From contig CM053030.1 of assembly GCA_028564925.1 (NCBI GenBank), positions 269,602,199 to 269,666,198 of the forward strand: a stretch of 64,000 bases of DNA. Direction: 5' to 3'. Positions 23,277 to 32,981 of this stretch are shown here, piece after piece (positions within the stretch are counted from its first letter, which is position 1; each line of letters begins with the position of its first letter). Both the position numbers and the translations under genes were made by a program. Source of the DNA: Lithobates sylvaticus. Taxonomy: Eukaryota > Chordata > Amphibia > Anura > Ranidae. The notes under the pieces were generated by a model. That model ran no database searches. It had not been told where the DNA came from and worked only from the letters and a program-made list of their open reading frames with translations.

Positions 23277-24283
23277 CTAGTATCCTGTTCTCTATGTATT
23301 GCTTCCTTTGTGTGAAATCCCTGGTATTCCTGCTAGCCCCCTTGCTTTCCTCCGAAAAGCTGACCACACAAGCTGGAGAGCACACCATGGTCAGTTCTCT
23401 AGCTATGCTGGGAACTCAGCCTGCTCTTCTCCAATGACCAGACTTGTCCTGACATGCCCCTTGCTGCACAGCCTTTCACTGGGAAGCTTAATGTGCTTCT
23501 CCTCCCCCCAGAAAAACATAAAAGCCACAGAAAAACAAATCAAAAACAGACATTGGTGATTACTTAATTAATTCCATTTTAGAAAGTCTCTTCGAACAGA
23601 TAAACCCATGCTGGGATCTATACAAATTCTGAAGGAATGTATATCAGTCAGATGACAATATACAGTATATGTTGTACAATGCCTGCTGTATAAAAAACAA
23701 ACACAAGAGAGCGCCTCCATCTAGGTGTAGCAATTCATTAAAAAGGCATAAAAGATAATTAAAATGGACTTACTAGATAAAGGTAGATCAAGGCTTGTCA
23801 TAGACCCATATAGACCTCCATAGGCTCACTGTGAGGCTGCAGAGCTGGGCAGGCACGTGGCTGGTTGAAGCAGAGTACTTGAAGGAAGTGCAGCAGTCAG
23901 ACTTCCGGCTGGAACATAAGCATCAGCAGCTTCCAGAAGTGGCAAAATGGCTACAGCTCCAAACAGCACCTCTCTCAGCTGGGTGAAGACAGGAAGTGGA
24001 GGGGATGTGGCTACAAAGGTTGTTTACCACTTTTTAACTTAAGAGATATAATGCATGCCTTACATCCTGCTCCCCTCCCCTGCCGCCACTCCTCTCCCCC
24101 TGCCACAGCTCCCCTTGCCGCTATTACTGCCAGTTACCAGCTTATGGTGTGTATTACATAGCAGCAATGGCTGTCAAAATGTAGCTGCTCCAGTATATTA
24201 TGACATTTGCAGATAGTCTGCAAGTTTAATTTAATAAATACAATGTAATAGTGTATTTTGTAATTGTATTTACTTTATCATTA
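23277..24283. other. Non-coding stretch, nothing recognised
   Basis: Short frames only. The part near 23690-23830 (AAGAGAGCGCCTCCATC and following) resembles dispersed amphibian repeats, but I cannot define ends. Confidence 0.45.
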
Positions 24284-24635
24284 AGGCTGGGTTCACACTG
24301 CTGCGGTGCGGGAACGCTGCGAATACACTGCGAGTTCCCGCACCGCAGGTAATCAAAATGAAATTTAATGACACCCCCATAGCAGCTCGCATATCGCAGT
24401 GCGATCTGAAAACTCGGACAGGAATCGGATCGCATGGTGAGAACACCATGCGATCCGATTCTGCTGCGGAGCGAAAAAAAGGGTCCTGTCCGATTTTGGG
24501 CCGAATGCGATGCGAATTCAGCCATACTATCTGTATGGCTGAATTTGCATCGCACAGAGATCGCATATGATTTGAACTGCAGTGCGGTGCGAATCATATG
24601 CGATCTCCCGCACCGCAGCAGTGTGAACCGGGCCT
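24284..24635. mobile_element. MITE with long terminal inverted repeats
   Basis: The ends AGGCTGGGTTCACACTGC and GCAGTGTGAACCGGGCCT extend inward through GCGGTGCGGGA/TCCCGCACCGC. The interior is rich in GATCGCAT/ATGCGATC, which can form a long hairpin. The left flank is TTA but the right is CAT, so the target duplication is uncertain. There is no coding capacity; the frames across it are by-products of the inverted repeats. Confidence 0.75.
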
Positions 24636-25172
24636 CATATGTAGATCAGAGGTAATCAAAGTTAAAATAATCAATTAAACCTTGTTAATGTTTAGTGAAT
24701 CATAATCAACCCCATTTAACTCAATCTTCTCCTTCTTCTCTTAGCCATTATATTTCTACTGTGTTTTTTAACCATTATTAAACACTGTTTTAAAGTATTT
24801 TTCTCTATAGATTAAATAGAAAATAATGAAAATAGTTACCAAAAGAAAGCCTAGTTTGTCCCACAAAAAACAATGGATGTATTCCTTTGTTTTCTATTAA
24901 TAAAGAAGTTATTTAGAAATATTGAGAATCTCCATTTTCCATTGAAATGAAAGATGCACAGAAAGAATTTCCCCTCAACACCAAGCCAAAATTGCCTTCA
25001 AAGAGAATTCCACTTTCATCAAATGAAAGTGCACTTTTATGCCAAGTTGCCAAGGTATCCCAGGAAAAAATAGTACAACCAGTGCTGTTTTCTTACATAG
25101 ATGAGTATTTCCCCTGAGATTGATCAGGTGGAGGAACCTGGTGAACACTTTTGGTGCACATGGCTATAAAGC
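24636..25172. other. Non-coding stretch, nothing recognised
   Basis: AT-rich with no signature. Confidence 0.45.
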
Positions 25173-25510
25173 TTAACCGCGGAACTGTGTCGATTTAACT
25201 CACAATTGCGTGGGCGTGCAACGCTGTACCCAACAAAATTGACTACCTTTTTTCCCACAAATAGAGCTTTCTTTTTTTTTTGATCACCTCTGCGGTTTTT
25301 ATTTTCCGTGCTATAAACAAACAAAGAGCGACAATTTTGAAAAAAAAAAAAATATATATATATATAAAAAAAAAAAAATCATATACATATTCTTCTACGT
25401 ATTTTCCAATCACTGGGAACAGAAGATCTCTGACATGTCCCCTGTTAGAATGTTTACAAAGGCAGATTCCCATTCTGCCTCTGTATTAGGCGATCGCGGG
25501 AACTCTGGGA
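25173..25510. repeat. Partial copy of the TTAA-flanked family
   Basis: It begins TTAACCGCGGAACTGTG and shares CAACGCTGTACCCAACAAAA, CACAAATAGAGCTTTC and CACCTCTGCGGTTTTTA with the unit at 14431-15376. It then loses similarity, and no right TTAA end is seen, so it is truncated. It includes A-rich runs at about 25340-25378. Confidence 0.65.
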
Positions 25511-26240
25511 AAGATGTTGACTTGTGAGCGGAGTGCTGGCAGCACTGGAGGGCATTGTTCTATGGTAAGTATTTGATAATGAGCTAGTATGCTCAATATG
25601 CCTTTGTCTTGCAAGTTTTTGGAAACATTTTTCAGAGGTTTACAAACTCTTTAATGAAATTTAGTTTGCTAAAATACTATATACCATGCTAACTTTAATT
25701 TTATGTAACAAAATATCGTTTTCACCTTGTTTAAATCCCTTGTTATGTCTCAGTGTTGTTGCACTTTTTTAGTCTACATGCACTTGCTCCAGTAAAGACT
25801 GCTTGTGATTTCTGAGGGCAGATTTTCAACCTGCAGTTTCCATCTGAAGGCTGTGTTATGGACTGGAAATACAGAAGCATATTTAGGGGACAGGGACAGA
25901 GCTAACAGTAAGTTCAAGGAAAAGGACGTTTAACAACAAGATCACCAGGTATTCATTTTATAAAAGCTGTAGATTTAAAAAGATTGAAAATTGCTTTTGA
26001 AATTACAGGTAGATGAGCTAATGGTGTTAGTTTAGAGTCAACGTGAGTTTCGTGAGTGTAGTATTATGTATTTTTCAGAAACAAGGCTGCAGAGAAATAT
26101 TCCCGATCACAATGCTACTGTAAGTGGTTTTCAGATTATTAGAGCGAACAGAGACTGTACAATGAATGGTAAGAGGAAGGGAGGAGGGATTGTTATTTTT
26201 GTAAACAATAGATGTTGCAACCCTGGTCACATAAATATTA
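25511..26240. other. Non-coding stretch, nothing recognised
   Basis: Short frames, no signatures. Confidence 0.45.
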
Positions 26241-26605
26241 ACCACCCCTTTCACACTGAGGCGTTTTTCAGGCGCTACATCGCTAAAAATAGTGCCTGTA
26301 AAGCCTGAAAAAACCCTCAGCTGCCAACCCAGTGTGAAAGCCTGAGTGCTTTTACACTGGGGCACTGCGCTGGCAGGGCGTCACAAAATGTCCTGCCAGC
26401 AGCTTCTTTGCAGCGGTGTAGGAGCGGTGAATACACTGCTCCTACACCGATCCTCCACCGATCCTGCCCACTAAAAACAATGGGGCAGCGCCGTAATATC
26501 GCACTGCAGCGGTGTTTTGCGGGTGGATTTAACCCCTTTTCGGCCGCTAGCGAATAGCGCCGCTAAAACGCTGGTAAAGCGCGGCTAAAAATAGCGCTGC
26601 CTTAC
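26241..26605. repeat. GC-rich MITE-like repeat (CCCCTTTCACACTG end)
   Basis: The left end CCCCTTTCACACTGAGGCG and internal CCAGTGTGAAAGCC and TTTTACACTGGGG stretches match the family at 8245-8413. The remainder holds GGAGCGGTGAATACACTGCTCC-like hairpins. The right end is approximate. No gene is seen. Confidence 0.55.
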
Positions 26606-26689
26606 CGCTTTTTATCATATACATGATTTGTATTATGTAAGGTGTGAAATATTTTTTACATGAGATTAGTATTGTTAATTCAAATTTTT

Positions 26690-27059
26690 AAATGGGCTAG
26701 AGGTGCCAATGGGGATTTCCAATGGTATGCTATCAGCCAGTGTATTGCTACACCTATTGTGTGGATCAGTCTCATATGATGGATGGATAGCCCAATGATA
26801 GGAGAGAATAAAATACAGTTGTGGAGAGTGATCCATATATCATTATCTGAGATTTTGGATGCAAATTTTTCTAATTGCTTCCATATATGTGTAACCTTCT
26901 CACAATCCCAGAAAATGTGTGAGAATTATCCTGTGGAGATGCAACCTCTGAAACATGTCTGAGGTGTTGTGGGGAAAATTGTGTGAATTTTAACAGGATT
27001 GTAATACCATCTTGAATAACTTTATTGCCGTCTCTCTGATTGTAAGTGATCCTGTGCAT
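26690..27059 (-). pseudogene. LINE ORF2 C-terminal fragment
   Basis: The minus strand encodes HRITYNQRDGNKVIQDG, then a stretch ending KFASKISDNDIWITLHNCIL and IHWLIAYHWKSPLAPL. It is a decayed C-terminal part of an L1/Tx1 ORF2 by its position after the RT region and general style. It meets a plus-strand LINE fragment at about 27060 with opposite orientation. Confidence 0.55.
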
Positions 27060-27800
27060 TTGAGTAAGTTAGGCATTTACCTCACCCCAGAGATTAACAA
27101 TTTATCCTCCAAAAACGACTTACCTCTGTTGAGATTGATGCTTAAAATGTGGAAATCTTTCAAAATATAATTTTTAGGCAGAATCACAGCAATTAAAATG
27201 ACAATTCTACGAAAGATATTATACTTATTTAGGGCACTCCCAATTAGACTAAATAAAGTAATGATAACTAAATTCCAAACAGAGATTACCAAGTTTATAT
27301 GGCTAGATTCTCACCCACGTCTATCAAGAATAGTGTTACATAAATCACAAAAGAGCGGAGGACTTGGCCTCCCAGATTTCTGGTAATATTTAGCCACCAG
27401 ATGGTCTCAAATTGCACAATGGCACATCCACAACCCTAAGATCCCATGGGTTAGATTTTAGAAAGATTCAATTCAGCCATATTCTATCTCAGGTATATTA
27501 TAGGGCAACAAGATTTCAAACCATACCCTAGAAACTCTTAACCAACTATGGAAACTACACAATAAAAAAATACAAACTTATTTCTAACACACCCCCACAT
27601 GCTTCTTTCGTAGGTGATCCAAAATTATTTCCAAATCCTCACGAAACTGGGGAATTCTTGTGGTGGATTAATGACAACTTGACATACCTCTCTAATTTTA
27701 TGTAAAGCACCACCTTCACCTCATTCTCGTCACTAAAAAACAGATATCAGATTCCCAATATTGAATTGAACTTTTATAACACATATTTCTAAACAACAGA
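27060..27800 (+). pseudogene. LINE ORF2 fragment, post-RT region
   Basis: The plus strand encodes ILYLFRALPIRLNK, EITKFIWLDSHPRLSR and SGGLGLPDFW. These are close in kind to KFLYLLQALPIRLP, NSLFIKFVWAYKKPRLS and HGGLALPNILVYY in the intact ORF2 at 41-45 kb, so the position in the protein is the post-RT thumb/connection region. Stops follow. It precedes the segment at 26690-27059 in protein order but lies in the opposite orientation, as expected for an inverted (twin-primed) insertion. Confidence 0.68.
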
Positions 27801-28259
27801 GACAAAACTGCCCACATTTTTACCATTTTTTTTCATTTTTTACCATTTTGTTTCACATACTTTCATCAGGGTAGTTCAGTGTCACACATATTAACACTTT
27901 GCTGTTACAATATGATCATTGTAATGTTTTTAACTGTCATGAATGGTTACATTCAGGACAGATGTGTTTACTAGTGATCTATGATTGGCTAAAGCTAATC
28001 ACATGGTCCGGGTACCATGTGACAGCTGTGGGCCAATCGCAGCATAGGAAACACACCTGTTATAAATGAATATTGCTCTCAACCTCCTTCAGGCAGATTA
28101 TGCAGGCACTGAGATTATGAAGGCAGAGGAGTGTAGTTTTTATGGTATTGATGCTAAAGTTTAAAACAAGAATATGACGAAATGGCACTGAGATTATGCA
28201 GGCAGAGCTGTGCAAGCTAATGAAAAGGCCCCTTAAGGTAAAACAATATAGTACAAGGC
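27801..28259. other. Non-coding stretch with short inverted and direct repeats
   Basis: It includes a hairpin-like segment near 27975-28050 (GATTGGCTAAAG..., ...GGGCCAATC) and two copies of GGCACTGAGATTATG followed by CAGGCAGAG/AAGGCAGAG near 28107 and 28184. No gene is seen. Confidence 0.5.
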
Positions 28260-28694
28260 TTATGCAGCATACACACGATCGCACATTCTGACAACAAAAT
28301 CCATGTGATTATTTCCGACGGATGTTGGCTCAAACTTGTCTTGCATACACACGGTCGCACAAAGTTGTCGGAATTTCCAAACGTCAAGAACACGGTGACA
28401 TACAACATGTACGACGGCACTAGAAAGAGGAAGTTCAATACCAAGTGCGCCACCCTTTGGGTTCCCTCCGCTAATCTTGTGTTAGTAGAAGTTTGGTGAC
28501 AGACGATTCACGCTTTTCAGCCTCCTGCTTTTACGATCGTTACTGCTCTTCAGTTTGTGCTTGTGGATTCGTATTTCTATTATGTATTTGATTCTCAGTG
28601 CGTTCTTGTTCGCTCGTATCCGATTTTCAGCTTCGGCCTTTGTTTTTCAGTGCTTTCTGTTAGTTCGTTCTGTTCAGCCGACCGTTTTGAAGCC

Positions 28695-29084
28695 ATGAGG
28701 ACCCTCACCCCGGACCAGAGGGTTTATAACTACCGTCTGGCCAGAGCCAGAAGAGTGGTGGAGTATGCTTTTGGGATAATGGCCAGCCGGTTCCGCCTAT
28801 TCCTTACGCCAATCAACATGGCGGAATCTAAGCTTAACCAGATAATCCTTGCATGCTGCATTCTACACAACTATTTAAGGAGAAATTCAATGAACTATGT
28901 GGCCTCAGTTGGGCCTGAGGCCGGACTTCAACAAGAAACCCTGACGGCACTTGAAGCTGGCCATCCTGGCTTTTCCCTCCAAAGTTCCCACAAAGTAAGA
29001 CAGAAGTATGTTGAGTACTTTGCGGGTAGGGGGCCATTGATATGCCAGAAACTGTTTAAGAAACATTTCATCCTAAATTTTTGA
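28695..29084 (+). pseudogene. Harbinger transposase (HARBI1-like), C-terminal part
   Basis: This open 129-codon frame starts at an ATG (MRTLTPDQRVYNYRLARARR). The text VVEYAFGIMASRFRLF and LNQIILACCILHNYLRR is the conserved end of DDE_4-type Harbinger transposases, including the helix that follows the last catalytic acid. Full transposases are about 350-400 residues, so the N-terminal two thirds with the first catalytic aspartates are missing. The upstream 430 bp is terminal-repeat and leader DNA, which suggests an internal loss. The start codon is therefore probably not the original one. It would act in the nucleus on the element ends, normally with the Myb-like partner that recruits it. Confidence 0.82.
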
Positions 29085-29396
29085 ACTTAAACTGAAAGAA
29101 GATTTCCTTTGATTTACTGCCTGGGTTTCTTTTAGCTGTCTCCTAGGTTTTCCAATAGGCTTTTCTTTTTGGACATTTTCTTCAATAGTGCAAATGTAAT
29201 TTATTTGATACATGAGGTGACAATCTCTTCTTCATCAAACTATTATTATGTTGTGGGTCTGCTACACACACAGCTTGTATTTGTTGTTAATGTATGTAAT
29301 GCATTACTGACAAAAATATTCATAATTTTCAGCACCATGAATGAATTTTGTGGAGTCAGGAAAATGGCGTGATTGTGGCAAATTAGAAAGTACTGT

Positions 29397-29516
29397 GGGA
29401 GTTATTTACTAAAGGAAATTCCACTTTGCACTCCAAGTGCACTTAAAAGTGCACATGAAACTGCACTGAAACTGCACTTGTAGTGCAAAGTGGATTTGCC
29501 TTTAGTAACTAACCCC
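29397..29516. repeat. Palindromic mini-MITE in the Harbinger
   Basis: GTTATTTACTAAAGG...CACTTTGCACTCC and GTGCAAAGTGGATTTGCCTTTAGTAACTAAC are inverted copies spanning nearly the whole 120 bp around a GTGCACTTAAAAGTGCAC core. It lies downstream of the transposase remnant. Confidence 0.75.
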
Positions 29517-30163
29517 CATTGTCACTGTAAACACCAACTTAGTTCAGAAATAGCTATTGAATGTTGAAAGAAGAAGTCACACATTGTTGAGTAGAAAACA
29601 TTTTACTCAAAGCACATTCACATGTGCGTTAGAAAAGGGTTTTGAAACAAACCAACATCTTTGGTGTACATTTTTTTAGTTTCACATTGTAGATATCAAT
29701 TTTTTGGTTAAACAGACATGTTTCAAAGCATAACATACACAACTCAGGAACTTACAAAGTTCAACTTTGACAAATATCAGACATGAGTATGTCCCAACTC
29801 TGTTGATCTTGCCTTCATCAGATGGGGTGATATCACCCCTGTAAAAGCCAAATTTTGAAGATGCACACAAATTGGGATTCTAACGGGGGATTTCCCTCCT
29901 AATACCATGCCTAATGTCAACATGTGCTAGCTCCCATCATGGGGGATCAATGGATGTGTTTTGGGGGTGCAACCCCATCCTCTCAACTAATTGAGTTGGG
30001 AGGATGGGGTTGCACCCACAAAACGCATACATTGATATCCCGTGATAGCAGATAACACATGGTGACACACTGTGTGCATCTTCAAAATGTGACTTTTAAA
30101 ATACTTTAAAAGTTTTTTTTTAATTCAAAAATACGCAAGAAAACTGTACAATTTTTGTATGTT

Positions 30164-31433
30164 TTAGATTCTGCCTAAAACATGAATGATGTTCTTCATT
30201 TGTTTTTGAACATCATTGATGTTTTCCTTTATATTTTCTAAATCACGATTGCACCCCATTCTCTCCCCGATGAGGATCTGAGCCCTTTCAATGGTGAAAT
30301 GAGATTCTTCTTCCACAATCCCCATCACCTAAAAGAAAAAAAACACATCATGTATTATAAATATGCAGGAACAAATATCTTACCTGAAACTGTGGTCTCA
30401 GACACTCACCTGTTGTGACAATTTCACCCACTTCATAAACCTCTCCCTCCTCATCCTCTGCTTGTGGTGTGGGGATTTCCCCTTCTTTAGGAGGTGGGGG
30501 TCCCTGGTGTCCTCAGATGTCTCGAGTCTTTTCTCCCCATGAGAATAAAAAATAGGTATACTTAGCACACAGATATTGGATGGCAGAAATAGGAATATGA
30601 AACATTGCTTGGAAGTGTCGTACAATTGTGTGTTTTGAGTTCCAAGCTGAAGAACATTTTATTTCCTTTCTAAAGCTGGAATACTTACCTTTTTTGTTAA
30701 AGTATCACACATGTAGACACCCCTATAGTATTCACTGGAGCACCTGTGTGGGACACCCTAAAAAGTTTGATTCTGGTGTCCCACACTTGTGCTCCTGCGT
30801 CCAGATATGTAAACAGCTGCTGCGTGTCCTCTCCTTACACTGAATCAAGTTTGCATTTCATTCTAGTTACAAACCCATCTAAACAACAAACTTATTTTAA
30901 TACAAATAGGCATGAACAAATGTAGTTAACCTGTATCTGCCTAAAACATCTTATAAGTGGGCGAACGAGTGATGTTTCCTACGACGATTGAACATGAACA
31001 TTTCAAATGAACATGAAAGTTGCCATTTTAAAATGTACAACAGTAAAGAAAAGCACATGGAGCAGCACGAATGTTAAGAAGAAGAATAGGAACACACGAC
31101 AAAATACTTACTTTTTTGCAGCACTCTCTTGATTCTATTATACTGATCGTGCTTCCTCAATTTGAGGTCTGACCATCGTTTCCTCAGTTGATCCTTGGAT
31201 CGCCTTTCCGCCGAAATTCCTGTGCAGACTCTTCACAACTTTAGGCATGATCTTGGCCTTTCTCCCTTTTGGGTTTGGGTACGGTCCATACTTCCCATCA
31301 TAGTCGGCCCTCTTGAAGGTGTCCACAGTCTCCACCATCTCTATAAAGGCCATAATTGAGGCCTTCAATCTCCTCCGGGATCGGGAGGTTCGGGGCTCCG
31401 GCCTTTCGTCTTAGCACCTGTTGTATCTCCGCC
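30164..31433 (-). pseudogene. Myb/SANT-like DNA-binding protein of the Harbinger, three exons
   Basis: The gene starts at ATG 31433 (MAEIQQVLRRKAGAPN). Exon 1 reads on in a shifted frame as ADYDGKYGPYPNPKGRKAKI, then after another shift as SKDQLRKRWSDLKLRKHDQY and NRIKRVLQK, a trihelix/Myb-SANT-like fold as in NAIF1/MSANTD-type proteins. It ends at a donor, GTAAGTAT. Exon 2 (about 30410-30527) is acidic (GEIPTPQAEDEEGEVYEVGE) with donor GTGAGTG. Exon 3 (30164-30328) follows a TTTTAG acceptor and encodes a coiled coil (SHFTIERAQILIGERM, LENIKENINDVQKQMKNI) to a TAA stop. About two frameshifts lie in exon 1. Such proteins bring Harbinger transposase to the nucleus and to the termini. It faces away from the MADF gene with a 300-bp spacer. 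Confidence 0.72.
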
Positions 31434-31510
31434 ATGTGCTTTCCCACTGCACCGAAAGACAAGGGGCGGGGAATAGAGTAGAAAGAACGTCAGGGGCTGG
31501 CGGAGTTTCA

Positions 31511-31545
31511 CGCATGCGCAGTGTATATAAAGCGCATATAAAGCG
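31511..31545 (+). promoter_or_regulatory. TATA boxes and NRF1-like site between divergent genes
   Basis: CGCATGCGCA (an NRF1-type half-palindrome) is followed at once by TGTATATAAAGCG and CATATAAAGCG, two TATA-like boxes 13 bp apart. They lie 190 bp upstream of the MADF start codon and about 80 bp upstream of the Myb start on the other strand. A donor-like GAAGGTACAA (about 31606) and an acceptor TCTTGCAG (31721-31728) just before the MADF ATG suggest a short non-coding first exon for the plus-strand gene. Confidence 0.55.
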
Positions 31546-31733
31546 CGCGTCATACTATGATCTGTGAGCAGAGGACGAAGTAACGGAAGCGACGATCATT
31601 ATAACGAAGGTACAATTTTAAGTTGGTGCATCAGTGGCCTATACTGCTTATAGATTGAGGCCTATATTGGGTCAAGATTAGGAGTATTTCGCCTGACATT
31701 AGGGTTTGTCTTGTGTTGTGTCTTGCAGAGAAA

Positions 31734-32901
31734 ATGGATCTATTCAATGATGTGGGCTTTATCCCCATATTCATTGATATGTACAGGGAGCTGCCCTGTC
31801 TGTGGCAGGTAAACCACCCATTTTATAACAATAAACCAAAGAGGAAGGCAGCGCTGGATTAATTGCTGGAATTTGTGAAGCTGGTGATCCCCACGGCAGA
31901 CAACCCCTATTTGAAGGCCCTAATTGGTGGCATGAGGAGCACTTATAATAGGGAGTGCAAGAAGGTCCAGGGTTCCCTGAGATCAGGAGCAGCAGATGAT
32001 ATATATATACCCAGGCTGTCGTACTATGACAGACTGCATTTTCTGCCAGGCCAGACTGAACCCAGGCCAGCACTCTCCAGTCTTCCTTCAAGGTCCCCCC
32101 CCCCAGCTGAGGCTTTCAACGACCAACCTGGGCCTTCCACCCAGCAACATGTGGAGGAGCCCAGCTTGAGTCAGGTATAGCATTCTTCAAAATGTTTCTG
32201 GTCATCAAATTAATGAGGTTAAATATGTTAGTTTTGATAACTAATTTCTGATTTCACAAAGTGTTTTACATATCAATAGACAGTAGTGGCCACAAATGAT
32301 TGGGACAAGAATGAAAAATGCTGGGGTCAGAATGATAGTCTTTTCTATTTATTAACATTCAATTTGCAACAGTCATGAGCTGAAAATTATGTGTGATTGA
32401 TGAACCAAAAACTAAAACTATGTCCCTTTTTCATACACAGGAAAGCCTCAGCCAGGAGGAGGCCTTTGAAAGTGGCAGCCAGGAGGTGGCGGGGTAAGTG
32501 GCAGCCAGGAGGTGGCAGGGGTAAGTGGCAGCCAGGAGGTAGCCGGGCCCAGTAGCCTGCCTGAATCGCAGGTCCCTCCCCTCGGCCTTCCACAAAAAAG
32601 TGCCAGGAAGAGGAGTAACCTGAAGGAGGCAGCAATTGGCCTATTCCTATAGGCTACTGCAGCCCTCAGAAACCCCCCCAGTGTTCAAGAGGACTATGCC
32701 TACATGACAGCCTGCAAAATGCTGGAAATGGAGGAGGGCCAACGCCTCTTCCGTGAGGAAGTGATCTTGCAAGCCCTTAATAAGGGGTTGGGGGCGAACT
32801 CACAAGCCAAAGCCCCATTTGTGAGTTCATCCATGGTCCTCCTCCTCCACCTCCTGCCACACCTCCAACACCAGAGCCACAGCCTGGAGGGAAGCATGTA
32901 A
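31734..32901 (+). pseudogene. MADF-like DNA-binding protein of the Harbinger, two exons
   Basis: Exon 1 (31734-32174) begins MDLFNDVGFIPIFIDMYREL directly after the TCTTGCAG acceptor. It reads as a MADF/Myb-SANT-like domain: LPCLWQVNHPFYNN, then KALIGGMRSTYNRECKKVQ and the ending IPRLSYYDRLHFL. A TAA replaces codon 43 within the domain. The exon ends at CAG/GTATAG. Exon 2 (32441-32901, after CATACACAG) is Ser/Pro-rich with a tail resembling a BESS-type dimer helix (YMTACKMLEMEEGQRLFREEVILQAL). A roughly 27-bp tandem repeat near 32468-32545 disturbs its frame. MADF proteins bind DNA; its place inside the Harbinger ends suggests a transposition partner or a captured host gene. It is broken in at least two places. 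Confidence 0.7.
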
Positions 32902-32981
32902 CAAAGACAAGAGAGTGATGGCTTGGGTTTAGTCTGATCTGGCAAAAGATGCAGGCTGTTGTATGGCCACAGCCTGGGGAC

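Noticed and set aside
23690-23830. Possible second Penelope-like or SINE fragment
   Set aside because: Resembles dispersed repeats by feel only; no ends, ribozyme or tRNA-like boxes could be found.
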